Below are positions 17,285-26,885 of a stretch of 64,000 nt of DNA, one piece after another (within the stretch, counting starts at the first letter, position 1; each line of letters opens with the position of its first letter). The notes below the pieces were generated by a model. That model saw only the letters and a program-made list of their open reading frames with translations, ran no database searches and was not told the origin of the DNA. The position numbers were made by a program, and so were the translations under genes. Location of the stretch: the NCBI RefSeq assembly GCF_001431485.1, contig NZ_LDJM01000032.1, positions 21,116 to 85,115 of the forward strand, given 5' to 3'. Source of the stretch: Stenotrophomonas ginsengisoli (GTDB lineage: Bacteria > Pseudomonadota > Gammaproteobacteria > Xanthomonadales > Xanthomonadaceae).

Positions 17285-17742
17285 GGCAGCCGCCTGACCC
17301 GCACGGCCAGGCCCTGTTCGGTGAGCAGCTGATGGCCTGACAGGGCCGCCTTGCGCACGGTCAGCGGGCTGCCGACCGGCAAGGGGGGGAGCCGGCCTTC
17401 GGTGACCAGCCAGCGCTGGCCGTTGTCCAGCTCGATGACCTCCTGCCGGCCTTGCTGGTGTTGCCGATGCAGGCGGGCACTGAGCTGGTCAATCACCACC
17501 GGATTGGCGCCATTGCCACCACGCTGGCCAAACTGCGCGGTGGCCTGCTCCTGATAGGCCTGTGCGCTGCTCAGCAGCGGCGGGAACTGCTGGTCATAGC
17601 AGGCCAGGCGTGCCGGCGGATCGGTCAGGGCACTGCAGCCCGGGTCATGCGCACTCGCGCTGGCACAGCAGGCCAGCAAGGCGGTGGCGGATGCCAGGCG
17701 GCCGATCAGGGCAGGGACAGACAACACGGGGCAATGCGGCAT
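17281..17742 (-). CDS. Exported protein of unknown function, first gene of the TPR/oxygenase operon
   Basis: This 153-residue protein has a hydrophobic signal segment (about residues 6-31, ending CCASASA before HDPGCS). The mature part opens with two cysteines in CSALTDPPARLACYDQQF, a motif seen in several unrelated exported proteobacterial proteins. A short beta-rich C-terminal part follows (RWLVTEGRLPPLPVGSPLTVR). ATG 17742 has a clear AAGGAG six bases upstream. It overlaps the TPR/oxygenase gene by four bases. I do not recognise a specific family. It could be periplasmic, or a lipoprotein-like protein if processed at Cys24 or Cys25. Confidence 0.6.
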   Translation of the reverse strand: MPHCPVLSVPALIGRLASATALLACCASASAHDPGCSALTDPPARLACYDQQFPPLLSSAQAYQEQATAQFGQRGGNGANPVVIDQLSARLHRQHQQGRQEVIELDNGQRWLVTEGRLPPLPVGSPLTVRKAALSGHQLLTEQGLAVRVRRLP

Positions 17743-17798
17743 TCCGGCTCCTTGGGGGCAGCGGTGGCTGCCGGATGGGGGAGGGGACAACGGGGGCA

Positions 17799-17826
17799 AT
17801 GCGTGATGCGTGATGCGTGATGCGTG
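17799..17826. repeat. Heptamer tandem repeat (ATGCGTG) x4
   Basis: Four perfect copies of ATGCGTG lie 57 bases upstream of the exported-protein start codon and 64 bases beyond the helicase stop. The non-multiple-of-three unit sits in a promoter-sized gap, so change in copy number could alter promoter spacing. Confidence 0.85.
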
Positions 17827-17889
17827 ATGGTGCCATGGGCAGGGCCTGCTGCGCGCTGCAACTGCCGCTGCATGGCGTGGCCGCGGGCC

Positions 17890-19809
17890 TCAGCGGGCCA
17901 GTTGGTCCATCAGCTGGCCCATGCCGTCGCCGGGTAGCCACAGGGCATGCCGGGCCCGGCTCATGGCCTGGTACACCGCACGTGCCGGATGCAGCTGGCG
18001 CTGCGCCACGCTGCTGTCAAAACAGCACGGGGCCAGGGTCACCACGTCCGCTTCCAGGTTCTTGGCGTGTTCGACCAGGCCGAACAACAGCTCGGCCTGG
18101 TCGGTGTCGGCATGGCGGGCAAGCAGGGCATCCAGCTCGCTGCCGCTCCAGCCCTGCTGGATCCGCTCGCGCAGGGCGTGCTGGCCGGCCTGTGCAAGAC
18201 GCTCGGCCGTGGCTTGCCAGTGCTGGCTGATCCGCGCCTGGTGCTGGCGCTGCTGGTCGATGAGGGCCAGGGCGTGCTGGCGGACCTGGCGGGCCGTGGC
18301 TGGCAGCAGGGCCAGCGTTGCCGTGCCGGTATCCAGCTGCAGCAGGCTGTCGAGCAGGGCGGAAGGGTCGCCGAACACACGCAGGCCCGCCTCGGGGGTG
18401 GCCGTCCCGGGGGCATACGGCCGGCGCGCGGTGATGTGGCCGCGTGCGGCGGCAAACTCCACTGCCAGCGGGTCGTTGCCGGCCAGGGTCAGGGTGGTGT
18501 TGACCAACTGCTCGATGCCGTTGCCGATGCGCACCGACTGGCCCATCCACAGCTGCTGGGTGCCGCTGATCGGCCGTGGCCGGCCGCGCAGGCACTGGTT
18601 GGGGTCGCCCAGCTGCACGCAGCCACCGGCATAACGCGAGAACAGGTACTGCCAGGCCGGCTGCAGGTCGTGCGCCTCGTCGATGATCAAGGTGCCGTAG
18701 CTGTCGGGAATCTGCGCACCGGTGAGCATCAGCCACTTGGCCAGGTGCACGATGTCCACGCTGAGCAGGTGGCCCTGGCGCGCATGGCGCACGAACATCT
18801 GCTCCCAGATGCGCTGGCAGCTGGCCAGCAGGCTGGCGGCCAGCGGTCCGGAGCCATTGGCATGGGCCTGCACATCACGCAGGGCCAGCAGTGGCGAAGG
18901 GCTGTGGCACCAGCGTTTGATGATGCGCTGGCACAGGCCCATCACCTGGGCCGGGCTGTACGGGCCGCAGCCGGCAATGCCCAGGATCTGCGCCTGCTCG
19001 TGGGCCGGATAGGTGGACTGCACCCAGCGCGGCACATGGCCCAGCTGCAGGCGCCGCGCATTGAGCCGGGCCAGTTCATGGGCCAGTGCCCACAGGTGCA
19101 TGGCGCGTACCGGGTTGCCACTGGCACGTGCGGCCTGCTCGAAACCGAACAGGTGGCCCTGGCTGGGGGCGATATAGGTGAAGGTGGTGCTCAGCACCGC
19201 GGTCATGGTGTGGATCAGGTGGGTCTTGCCGGTGCCGGCATAGGCGTGCACCTGGACATGCTCGCCGTCGATGGCACCGATCACCGAGGCCACCACCTGC
19301 TGTTCGCGGGTGCCCTGGGTATCGATGCGCCGGCGCGGCAGGCGCTGGGCCAGCAACGGATCATCGTGTTCGGGCGCATCTGCCGGGGCTGAGCCCAGGC
19401 GGATGGCAAACGGCTGCAGGCGGCCCTGGCAGGTCTGTTGGAAGCCTACGTCGTAACGCCCGTCCTCGCCGCGCCAGGCCTGGCGGTACATCAGTTCATC
19501 CGGTGCGTAGGTGATGGCCTGGCTGGCCAGCTCGCGGCGGATGGCGGCCGCGCTGTGGTCGCCCATGCCGGTGCGTGCCTGCAGCAGTGCTTGCTGCCCC
19601 TGCTGCAGGTTGCCGGCAAACAGGGCTTCGGCCTGGATCAGCAGGGCCTGCAGGGTGGCCGCTGGCATCGGCTTGCCCAGCTGGGTGATCGCCGCGTACA
19701 GCGCGGCACACGCCACCGGCAGTGCCGGCAGGCGGGCATCATCAAAGAACGCGGCGGCCTCGGCGGCACTGACCGGCAGGTAGAAGGGGGTAATCGGGCC
19801 GTCTTGCAT
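17890..19809 (-). CDS. UvrD/Rep-like superfamily 1 helicase or ATPase (orphan)
   Basis: This 639-residue protein shows SF1 helicase motifs in order: Walker A AYAGTGKTH (about residue 190), the Walker B-type IIDEAHDLQPAW (about 395), motif III-like VQLGDPNQCLRG, and the C-terminal YQAMSRARHALWLPG typical of the UvrD family. A roughly 180-residue N-terminal extension, including YAPDELMYRQAW, has no recognised domain. It could be a single-strand DNA translocase or helicase in repair or defence. ATG 19809 is chosen although no clear ribosome site is seen; the frame stays open upstream to 20073, but that part would overlap the divergent gene. Its neighbours give no functional link. Confidence 0.72.
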   Translation of the reverse strand: MQDGPITPFYLPVSAAEAAAFFDDARLPALPVACAALYAAITQLGKPMPAATLQALLIQAEALFAGNLQQGQQALLQARTGMGDHSAAAIRRELASQAITYAPDELMYRQAWRGEDGRYDVGFQQTCQGRLQPFAIRLGSAPADAPEHDDPLLAQRLPRRRIDTQGTREQQVVASVIGAIDGEHVQVHAYAGTGKTHLIHTMTAVLSTTFTYIAPSQGHLFGFEQAARASGNPVRAMHLWALAHELARLNARRLQLGHVPRWVQSTYPAHEQAQILGIAGCGPYSPAQVMGLCQRIIKRWCHSPSPLLALRDVQAHANGSGPLAASLLASCQRIWEQMFVRHARQGHLLSVDIVHLAKWLMLTGAQIPDSYGTLIIDEAHDLQPAWQYLFSRYAGGCVQLGDPNQCLRGRPRPISGTQQLWMGQSVRIGNGIEQLVNTTLTLAGNDPLAVEFAAARGHITARRPYAPGTATPEAGLRVFGDPSALLDSLLQLDTGTATLALLPATARQVRQHALALIDQQRQHQARISQHWQATAERLAQAGQHALRERIQQGWSGSELDALLARHADTDQAELLFGLVEHAKNLEADVVTLAPCCFDSSVAQRQLHPARAVYQAMSRARHALWLPGDGMGQLMDQLAR

Positions 19810-19929
19810 CGGCCCATGATAGTCGTCGCGGGACGCAGCCGGACGCAGTGCACGTTTTGGATGATGCATTGCTGCCGTACAGGTGGGCAGGGGGTAGCTT
19901 GGGCTTTCCCGGATTCCAAGGAGTTGGAT

Positions 19930-20451
19930 ATGTTGAAGTGCTCGCTGGTCTGTTTGTTGCTGCTCGCTCCACTGGCGCACGCCGCCCCACCCAGTGACCA
20001 GCAGGTGCGGCAATTGTTGCAGGCCAGCCAGGTCCGGGCCGGGCTGGACAGCTACATGGCCGCATTCGAGCAAAACAGCCTGGCCGCATTGCAGCGCTCG
20101 ATGCCCGAGCTGATGGTCGATGCGCAGTCACGCCAGCAGATGCAGGCGATGGTGGACGAGACCGCACAACAGGTGCGCAAACATCTGGACTGGCAGGTGC
20201 TGGAGCCGCGCTACATCCACATTTACCAGCAGGTGATGACCGCCACCGAGGTGGAGGCCATGACCCGTTTCTACCTCTCGCCGGAGGGCGCCAGTGCGAT
20301 GGCCAAGATGCCGCAACTGATGGCCCTGAGCCAGGAAATGGTCTATGAGATGGTTGGTGAAATGATGCGCAAGCAGCATTCACTGCCGCCGCGCGGCCCG
20401 GCGCCGGTTCAAGCCCCTATGATTGAGGCTCCTGTTGTCGATGTCCCCTGA
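19930..20451 (+). CDS. Exported DUF2059-type protein
   Basis: This 173-residue protein has a signal peptide (MLKCSLVCLLLLAPLAHA, residues 1-18) and a helical domain with the DUF2059 style. That style shows in QVRQLLQASQVRAGLD and in the closing YIHIYQQVMTATEVEAMTRFYLSPEGASAMAKMP. The C-terminus is proline-rich. Location should be periplasmic; no function is known for the family. ATG 19930 has AAGGAG at 19918-19923. It is divergent from the SF1 helicase gene and convergent with the DUF2461 gene. Confidence 0.78.
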   Translation: MLKCSLVCLLLLAPLAHAAPPSDQQVRQLLQASQVRAGLDSYMAAFEQNSLAALQRSMPELMVDAQSRQQMQAMVDETAQQVRKHLDWQVLEPRYIHIYQQVMTATEVEAMTRFYLSPEGASAMAKMPQLMALSQEMVYEMVGEMMRKQHSLPPRGPAPVQAPMIEAPVVDVP

Positions 20452-20511
20452 GTGCATACGCGCAGCCTGAGACGGTGCCTCCGGGCGCGTTTGCGTGGCG
20501 TCGATGCGGGC

Positions 20512-21198
20512 TCAGAACTCCAGGTCCAGTGCCGCGCACAGGTAGTCCAGAAACGGTGCCAGCGCGGTGTAGTCGGCCACCAGGGTCTGGCGCAGGGTAG
20601 CGCTGCACATCTGGGCGTCGCTCAAGGGGCGCGAATAGACCCAGTTGCGTTGTTTGAGGTCCTCGATGAACTCGTGGTCGGCCGGGTAGCCGCGCGGCGG
20701 GCGCTGCAGCTTTTCCTCGCTTTCCATGACAAAGCGCGAGGTGATGGCTGGGTCATGCGCGGCCCGGCGCCAGGTGGCCGGGTTGTCGAAAATGAACTGA
20801 CGCACCTTCTGCAGATTGGCCGGCTCCGGATGCCACAGGCCGCCGCCGAGGAAGCAGTTGCCCGGCTGCATGTGCAGGTAGAACAGCGGCACGATCTGCA
20901 TGCGCCGGCGCTCGTGGTAGAAGCGGCAGCCCTGCCAGCCCTTGTAGGGCGACTTGTCGTGGGAAAAGCGCGCATCGCGCTGGATCCGGTACAGCGAGCC
21001 GCCCACGGTGCGCGGGTCGGCGCGAAAATGCGGGCTGATCGCCTCGATGTCCGGGGCGATGTCGCTGATCAGCTGCAGGAATGGCTGGCGTACATGCTTC
21101 TCGTACTCGTGCTTGTGCTCGTTGAACCAGGCCTTGTTGTTGTTGGCCGCCAGGCGCTGCAGGAAGGCCAGGCTGGCCGGGCTGAAGTAGCTGCTCAC
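20512..21198 (-). CDS. DUF2461 (TIGR02453) family protein
   Basis: This 228-residue protein matches the DUF2461 family. Signature stretches are FLQRLAANNNKAWFNEHKHEYE near the N-terminus, DARFSHDKSPYKGW in the middle and FLGGGLWHPEPANLQKVRQFI. The function is unknown across bacteria and fungi. The GTG start at 21198 overlaps the sbcB stop (GTGA), so it is translationally coupled to exonuclease I. It is predicted to be cytoplasmic. The coupling suggests, but does not show, a role in DNA metabolism. Confidence 0.8.
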   Translation of the reverse strand: MSSYFSPASLAFLQRLAANNNKAWFNEHKHEYEKHVRQPFLQLISDIAPDIEAISPHFRADPRTVGGSLYRIQRDARFSHDKSPYKGWQGCRFYHERRRMQIVPLFYLHMQPGNCFLGGGLWHPEPANLQKVRQFIFDNPATWRRAAHDPAITSRFVMESEEKLQRPPRGYPADHEFIEDLKQRNWVYSRPLSDAQMCSATLRQTLVADYTALAPFLDYLCAALDLEF

Positions 21199-22634
21199 AG
21201 GCTGGCCTCCAGCTGCTCGCCCCAGTTGTGCAGGGCATCAAGCAACTCCTGTTTGCCGGCATCGGCGGCATGTTGTTCGCGCAGCTGGGCAATTTCGCTG
21301 CGGTAGCTGTCCAGCGAGTACTCGCTGTTCTCACCGGTGGTCAGACGCTGGCGGCGCCAGTGATTCCAGGCCTCGCGCTGCGCCGCATCCAGGCTGTCGG
21401 GATGGTTGCGGGCCTGGTAGCGCGTGACCAAGGTCTTGAGCCGGGCATCGCGCAGGCGCAGGGAAAACTCCCCCAGCGCCTGCGGCGGGCAGCTGCGCAC
21501 GGCGCTGAGCAGGGCGCGGTCGCCTTCGGCCAGGAAGCCGTCATACAGGCCGCCATCGGCATCGCCGGGCGGCAGGGCCTGCTTGGCGGCATACACACGG
21601 CGCACCTTCTCGGCAATGGCCGGCAGGTGCGGGGCCAGCTGGTCGATACGGGCCTGTACCTGGGCCGGGTCGATCTGCAGGCGGGCAAAATCGGGGCCGC
21701 GCAGGTGGGCCCACTGGATCAGGGCCGGGCACTTGTTGCTGTGCACTTCCTTCAGACCGATGCGCGACACGCCTTCGGGCAGGTCCTCGCGGCGGCAGAA
21801 CACCCGCGCGGCAATCGTCTCGGGGTCCAGGTCGATCAGCGCCTGCGGGTCTTCGTCCAGGTCCAGTACGATGACCCGGGTCTGGATCTGCGGGTGCAGG
21901 GTGATCGGCAGTACCGGCGCGGCGCACAGGCGGCTGGCCGGGTAGCGCATGGAGATGTGCAGCAGCGGCTGGGCCGCGGTGACATTGAGCAGGCTGGCCA
22001 CATGGCGCTTGTCACGCAGTTTCAGGGCGTGCTCCCACAACCGTGGCTGGTGGGTCTTGAACAGGCGGGCCAGGGCAATGGTGGCATGCACATCGCTCAG
22101 TGCCTCGTGGGCATCGCCCACGCGCACGCCGTTTGCCTCGGCCAGATGTTCGAGCTTGAAGGAGGTGCCGCCGCCATCTTCGCGTTGCGGCCAGATGATG
22201 CCGTCCGGACGCAGGGCGTGCATCAGGCGCAGCATGTCCAGCAGGTCCCAGCGGCTGTTGCCGCCGCGCCATTCGCGCTCGTAGGGGTCAAAGAAATTGC
22301 GGAACAGGCCGTGGCGGATGAACTCGTCATCAAAGCGCAGGGTGTTGTAGCCCAGCGAGCAGGTGCGCGGCACGCTCATCAGGTCGCTGATGCGGGCAAA
22401 GGCCTCGGCCTCGCTCACGCCCTGGGCCTGGGCATGCTGCGGGGTGATGCCGGTGATCAGGGTGGCGATGGGCGAGGGCAGCAGGTCATCGGCCGGGCGC
22501 ACGTAGAAGCTGTGCTCCTCCAATACGTTCAGGTCGGCATCGGTGCGCACCGCGGCAAACTGGGCAATACGCGTGCGGCGCGGGTCCTGGCCGAAGGTTT
22601 CCAGGTCGTAGAACAGGAAACTGTCCTGGTTCAT
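21195..22634 (-). CDS. sbcB: Exodeoxyribonuclease I
   Basis: This 479-residue 3'-to-5' single-strand DNA exonuclease works in recombination and mismatch repair. The DEDDh catalytic set is visible: Asp10 and Glu12 in FYDLETFG, the YNTLRFDDEFIRH motif, and HEALSDVHATIALARL carrying the final His and Asp. The SH3-like and C-terminal helical regions follow at normal length. ATG is at 22634. It is the first gene of a two-gene unit with the DUF2461 gene. sbcB lies about 9 kb from sbcDC, whose products suppress hairpin DNA in the same repair network. Confidence 0.95.
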   Translation of the reverse strand: MNQDSFLFYDLETFGQDPRRTRIAQFAAVRTDADLNVLEEHSFYVRPADDLLPSPIATLITGITPQHAQAQGVSEAEAFARISDLMSVPRTCSLGYNTLRFDDEFIRHGLFRNFFDPYEREWRGGNSRWDLLDMLRLMHALRPDGIIWPQREDGGGTSFKLEHLAEANGVRVGDAHEALSDVHATIALARLFKTHQPRLWEHALKLRDKRHVASLLNVTAAQPLLHISMRYPASRLCAAPVLPITLHPQIQTRVIVLDLDEDPQALIDLDPETIAARVFCRREDLPEGVSRIGLKEVHSNKCPALIQWAHLRGPDFARLQIDPAQVQARIDQLAPHLPAIAEKVRRVYAAKQALPPGDADGGLYDGFLAEGDRALLSAVRSCPPQALGEFSLRLRDARLKTLVTRYQARNHPDSLDAAQREAWNHWRRQRLTTGENSEYSLDSYRSEIAQLREQHAADAGKQELLDALHNWGEQLEASL

Positions 22635-22659
22635 GCATCATCCCCTGCGGGTCATGTGT

Positions 22660-22685
22660 AAAAACGCCGGCGTGGGCGCCGGCGT
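22660..22685 (-). terminator. Rho-independent terminator after the carbonic anhydrase gene
   Basis: On the minus strand, ACGCCGGCG and CGCCGGCGT form a 9-bp stem (22685-22677 with 22672-22664) with a CCCA loop, followed by TTTTT. It lies 12 bases beyond the can stop and just before sbcB. Confidence 0.88.
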
Positions 22686-22697
22686 ATCGGGAGCAGC

Positions 22698-23360
22698 TCA
22701 GTCGCGCGGGCCCTGGCGTGGCACGTAGGAAAGTGCGTTCTGGTAGGCCGCCTCCAGTTCCTCGCGTGAACCCACGTCGATGCCCATGGCGCGCACGCGG
22801 CCATCCTTCAGGCTGTAGACCCAGCCGTGCACCATCAGCTTCTGGCCGCGGTCCCAGGCGTCATTGACGATGGTGGTGCGGCAGACATTGGCCACCTGTT
22901 CGATCACATTGAGTTCGCACAGGCGCGCATGGCGCATGGCCGGGTCTTCAATGGCATTGAGCAGGTCGGCATGCTTGAGCTTCACATCGGCCACGTGCTG
23001 CAGCCACAGGTCGGCCAGGCCGACGCGGTTGCCGTGCAGGGCGGTGTGCACGCCCGAGCAGCCGTAATGGCCGACGATCAGGATGTGCTTGACCTTGAGC
23101 AGGTCCACCGCGAACTGGATCACGCTCAGGCAGTTCAGGTCGGTCTGCACCACCACATTGGCGACGTTGCGGTGGACAAACACCTCGCCCGGGGCCAGGC
23201 CGGTGATCTGGTTGGCCGGTACGCGTGAATCGGAGCAACCGATCCACAGGTATTCGGGCGACTGTTGCTTGGACAGGCGTTCGAAGAACGTCGGGTCCTC
23301 CTGGGCGATGCGGTCGGCCCATTCGGCGTTGTTCTTGAGCAGTTGCTGGATCTGGATCAT
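22698..23360 (-). CDS. can: Beta-class carbonic anhydrase
   Basis: This 220-residue enzyme interconverts CO2 and bicarbonate in the cytoplasm. It is the same length as E. coli Can and has the zinc ligands at the same numbers: Cys42 and Asp44 in GCSDSR, and His98 and Cys101 in GHYGCSG. The dyad Asp44-Arg46 is present. ATG 23360 is preferred over an in-frame GTG at 23384 because it gives the family N-terminus. A strong terminator follows. It supplies bicarbonate for carboxylation reactions in air-grown cells. Confidence 0.93.
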   Translation of the reverse strand: MIQIQQLLKNNAEWADRIAQEDPTFFERLSKQQSPEYLWIGCSDSRVPANQITGLAPGEVFVHRNVANVVVQTDLNCLSVIQFAVDLLKVKHILIVGHYGCSGVHTALHGNRVGLADLWLQHVADVKLKHADLLNAIEDPAMRHARLCELNVIEQVANVCRTTIVNDAWDRGQKLMVHGWVYSLKDGRVRAMGIDVGSREELEAAYQNALSYVPRQGPRD

Positions 23361-23430
23361 CGAAGGTTCCCTGGGGATGGTCACTGGCGCAGTCGCCGCG
23401 CAGACGCGGTGGCTCCGTCGGGAAGGTGGA

Positions 23431-23745
23431 TCAGGCGCGGGCGCCCAGTTGCTGGATCATCAGGGCAACCAGGGTGTCCTCGTCGTCGGCCTGCGGCGGG
23501 CGCAGTTCAGCCAGCGAGAAGCCGCGCGCCAGCGCGTCTTCCTCGTCCAGCCCGTCATAGGCGACGAATTCGGCATCGAACAACATCGCCCGGGCGGTGT
23601 CCTCGCTGTCGTAATTCAGGGTGTTGCCGTCGCTGTCCAGCACCTCGGCGGTGCCGGCCTCGCGTATGCGCAGGCGGGCCCAGATCAGGGTGCGGCCGAG
23701 GCTGGCCAGCCACCATTGGTCGGGCGTGGAAAGGATGTCAGTCAT
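23431..23745 (-). CDS. Small acidic protein of unknown function
   Basis: This 104-residue acidic protein has no signal peptide and no membrane segment. A central part looks beta-stranded (WARLRIREAGTAEVLDSDGNTLNYDSEDTARAML), and an Asp/Glu-rich C-terminal half follows. ATG 23745 overlaps the stop of the upstream membrane-protein gene in ATGA, so the two form a coupled pair. I do not recognise a named family. Confidence 0.62.
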   Translation of the reverse strand: MTDILSTPDQWWLASLGRTLIWARLRIREAGTAEVLDSDGNTLNYDSEDTARAMLFDAEFVAYDGLDEEDALARGFSLAELRPPQADDEDTLVALMIQQLGARA

Positions 23746-24047
23746 GCAGATACCTGTGAAAACAGCCAGAACGCGGCGGCCAGTGCCGCCCCGCCCAGCA
23801 GGGTAAGCAGTGCCAGCCGGGCCGGTGCGGCCAGCCCGGACAGCGAGCGGTCGGCCAGTGCGCGGTCATCGCGGCGCAACAGCCAGCCCAGCGGCTGGCG
23901 GCCAAGGAAGGCGCCGGGCCCGAACTGCGCATGCAGCCCGGGGTGGCGGTCGCGCAGGTGGATCAGGGTCAGCGGCCAGAAGATGACAAAGGCCGAGAAG
24001 CCGGCAATGGCCACCCCGACAAAGCACAGGGCCAGGAACAGGATCAT
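23742..24047 (-). CDS. Small membrane protein of unknown function, coupled to the downstream acidic protein
   Basis: This 101-residue protein has two membrane segments: MILFLALCFVGVAIAGFSAF and onward (about residues 2-30), and LALLTLLGGAALAAAFWLF near the C-terminus. A cytoplasm-sized basic loop lies between them (LRDRHPGLHAQFGPGAFLGRQ). ATG is at 24047. It overlaps the next gene by four bases. No family is recognised. Confidence 0.6.
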   Translation of the reverse strand: MILFLALCFVGVAIAGFSAFVIFWPLTLIHLRDRHPGLHAQFGPGAFLGRQPLGWLLRRDDRALADRSLSGLAAPARLALLTLLGGAALAAAFWLFSQVSA

Positions 24048-24051
24048 TGGG

Positions 24052-24149
24052 CGAGGAACGAGGGAGCAGGAGTGAGCAACGAGAGAAAGGCGCTGTGGTG
24101 CGCTGGTTTGGCTTTTACTCGTTGCTGGTTGCTCATCACTCGTTCCTCA
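24052..24149. repeat. Large imperfect inverted repeat between asnS and the membrane-protein gene
   Basis: Two arms of about 32 bases (near 24052-24083 and 24116-24148) match at roughly 23 positions in inverted orientation. Both contain GAGGAACGAG or its complement, and AGCAACGAG or its complement. It fills almost the whole 105-base gap after the asnS stop, so it may also end asnS transcription. Confidence 0.65.
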
Positions 24150-24152
24150 CTC

Positions 24153-25547
<1,395 letters not shown>

Positions 25548-25670
25548 GTCTTGAATCCTTTGGCTGATCGACTCGATCTGTGACCGTACAGTTTACGGCG
25601 GCCGGCCGATTGGTGCGAGGCATTGGCGCAGGCGATCTATACTGGGCGATGCTTTGAGCAGGAGAATGCA

Positions 25671-26009
25671 ATGTCCATCACCCTTACCCCCGCCGCACAT
25701 GCGCGGGTTTCCCAGTTCGTCAGCCGCCAGCCCGGCGCCCTGGGCCTGCGCTTCGGGGTCAAGCGTACCGGCTGTTCCGGTTGGGGCTATGTCACCGAGA
25801 TGGTGACCCAGGCCGGCAACGATGACACCGTGTTCGAGCAGGACGGGGTGCGCGTGTATGTCGATGCGGCCAGCCTGCCGCTGGTGGACGGCACCGCGAT
25901 CGATTTCGCCAAGCAGGGCCTGGGCGAGGTGTTCGTGTTCGACAACCCCAACGCCAAGGCCGAATGTGGCTGCGGTGAAAGCTTCACCACGGACGCCGAA
26001 AAAGCCTGA
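25671..26009 (+). CDS. A-type iron-sulfur cluster carrier (IscA/SufA-like)
   Basis: This 112-residue protein has the three conserved cysteines of A-type carriers: Cys35 in TGCSGWGY, and Cys99 and Cys101 in ECGCGES. Such proteins receive Fe-S clusters from a scaffold and pass them to apo-enzymes. ATG 25671 has AGGAG six bases upstream, and a TATACT -10-like element stands at 25638-25643. It is solitary, with no isc or suf genes nearby. It could be named iscA or sufA; the sequence alone does not decide which. Confidence 0.85.
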   Translation: MSITLTPAAHARVSQFVSRQPGALGLRFGVKRTGCSGWGYVTEMVTQAGNDDTVFEQDGVRVYVDAASLPLVDGTAIDFAKQGLGEVFVFDNPNAKAECGCGESFTTDAEKA

Positions 26010-26055
26010 ATACGCCTTGTGCGGCCGTCGCCGCTGTCGGTTCAGTCAGTATGAC

Positions 26056-26084
26056 TTGCCGGCCGCCGGGCAATGGCGCATAAT
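26056..26084 (+). promoter_or_regulatory. Sigma-70 promoter of the rpsF-rpsR-rplI operon
   Basis: TTGCCG (26056-26061) and CATAAT (26079-26084) are separated by exactly 17 bases. The promoter is followed by a leader of about 115 bases to rpsF. The leader can fold around GCGGG and CCCGC (about 26153-26174), in the place where a ribosomal-protein leader element would be expected. Confidence 0.65.
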
Positions 26085-26203
26085 CGGCGGCTTCCCTGCG
26101 CCGGCATTTCTGTAGGTGTGCAGGGATCCTTGCTCCACCGTCGGCATGATCGTGCGGGGGGCTGACCGGCCCGCAAGGGTCACATCCACAAGGTAATAAA
26201 AAC

Positions 26204-26632
26204 ATGAGTCGTCATTACGAAGTCGTGTTCCTGGTCCACCCGGACCAGAGCGAACAGGTCCCGGCCATGGTCGAGCGCTACAAGGCGCTGATCGAAGGCG
26301 GCAACGGCACCATCCACCGTCTGGAAGACTGGGGCCGCCGCCAGCTGGCTTACCCGATCCAGAACCTGGTCAAGGCCCACTATGTTCTGATGAACATCGA
26401 AGCCGACCAGGCTGTCATGAACGAGCTGGTTGAAACCTTCCGTTTCAACGACGCCATCCTGCGCAACCTGGTGATCAAGCGCGACGAAGCCGATACCGAG
26501 CAGTCGCTGATCATGAAGAGCAAGGACGAGAAGGGTGACAAGCCGGAGCGCGGTGAGCGCCGTCGTCGTGACGACGAAGAGGCTGTCGATTCCACCAACG
26601 ATGAAGCCGGCGACAACGCCGCTGCTGAGTAA
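26204..26632 (+). CDS. rpsF: 30S ribosomal protein S6
   Basis: This 142-residue protein starts [21 protein letters not shown], typical of S6. It contains [18 protein letters not shown], and then a long acidic/basic tail after residue 105 ([21 protein letters not shown]), as in other gammaproteobacterial S6 proteins. It pairs with S18 on the platform of the small subunit. Strong promoter elements lie upstream, and rpsR follows after 11 bases with its own AAGGAG. Confidence 0.97.
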   Translation: MSRHYEVVFLVHPDQSEQVPAMVERYKALIEGGNGTIHRLEDWGRRQLAYPIQNLVKAHYVLMNIEADQAVMNELVETFRFNDAILRNLVIKRDEADTEQSLIMKSKDEKGDKPERGERRRRDDEEAVDSTNDEAGDNAAAE

Positions 26633-26643
26633 GGAGACCTCTC

Positions 26644-26874
26644 ATGTCCAAGTTCTTCCGTCGTCGCAAGTTCTGCAAGTTCACTGCTGAAGGTGTGAAG
26701 GAGATCGATTACAAGGATCTCAACACCCTGCGCCAGTACCTGACCGAGAACGGCAAGATCGTGCCGTCGCGCGTCACCGGCACCAAGTCCAAGTACCAGC
26801 GCCAGCTGGCGACCGCTGTCAAGCGCGCCCGCTTCCTGGCCCTGATCCCGTACACCGACAACCACGACATCTGA
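26644..26874 (+). CDS. rpsR: 30S ribosomal protein S18
   Basis: This 76-residue basic protein starts [16 protein letters not shown] and contains [21 protein letters not shown], the S18 signature. Its partner S6 is encoded just upstream, in the conserved S6-S18-L9 order. The ribosome site AAGGAG precedes ATG 26644. Confidence 0.97.
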   Translation: MSKFFRRRKFCKFTAEGVKEIDYKDLNTLRQYLTENGKIVPSRVTGTKSKYQRQLATAVKRARFLALIPYTDNHDI

Positions 26875-26885
26875 TGTCGCGGTGC

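Noticed and set aside
26085..26203. S6:S18-binding leader RNA before rpsF
   Set aside because: The leader could fold, but I could not place the conserved loop elements with confidence, so it is only mentioned with the promoter.
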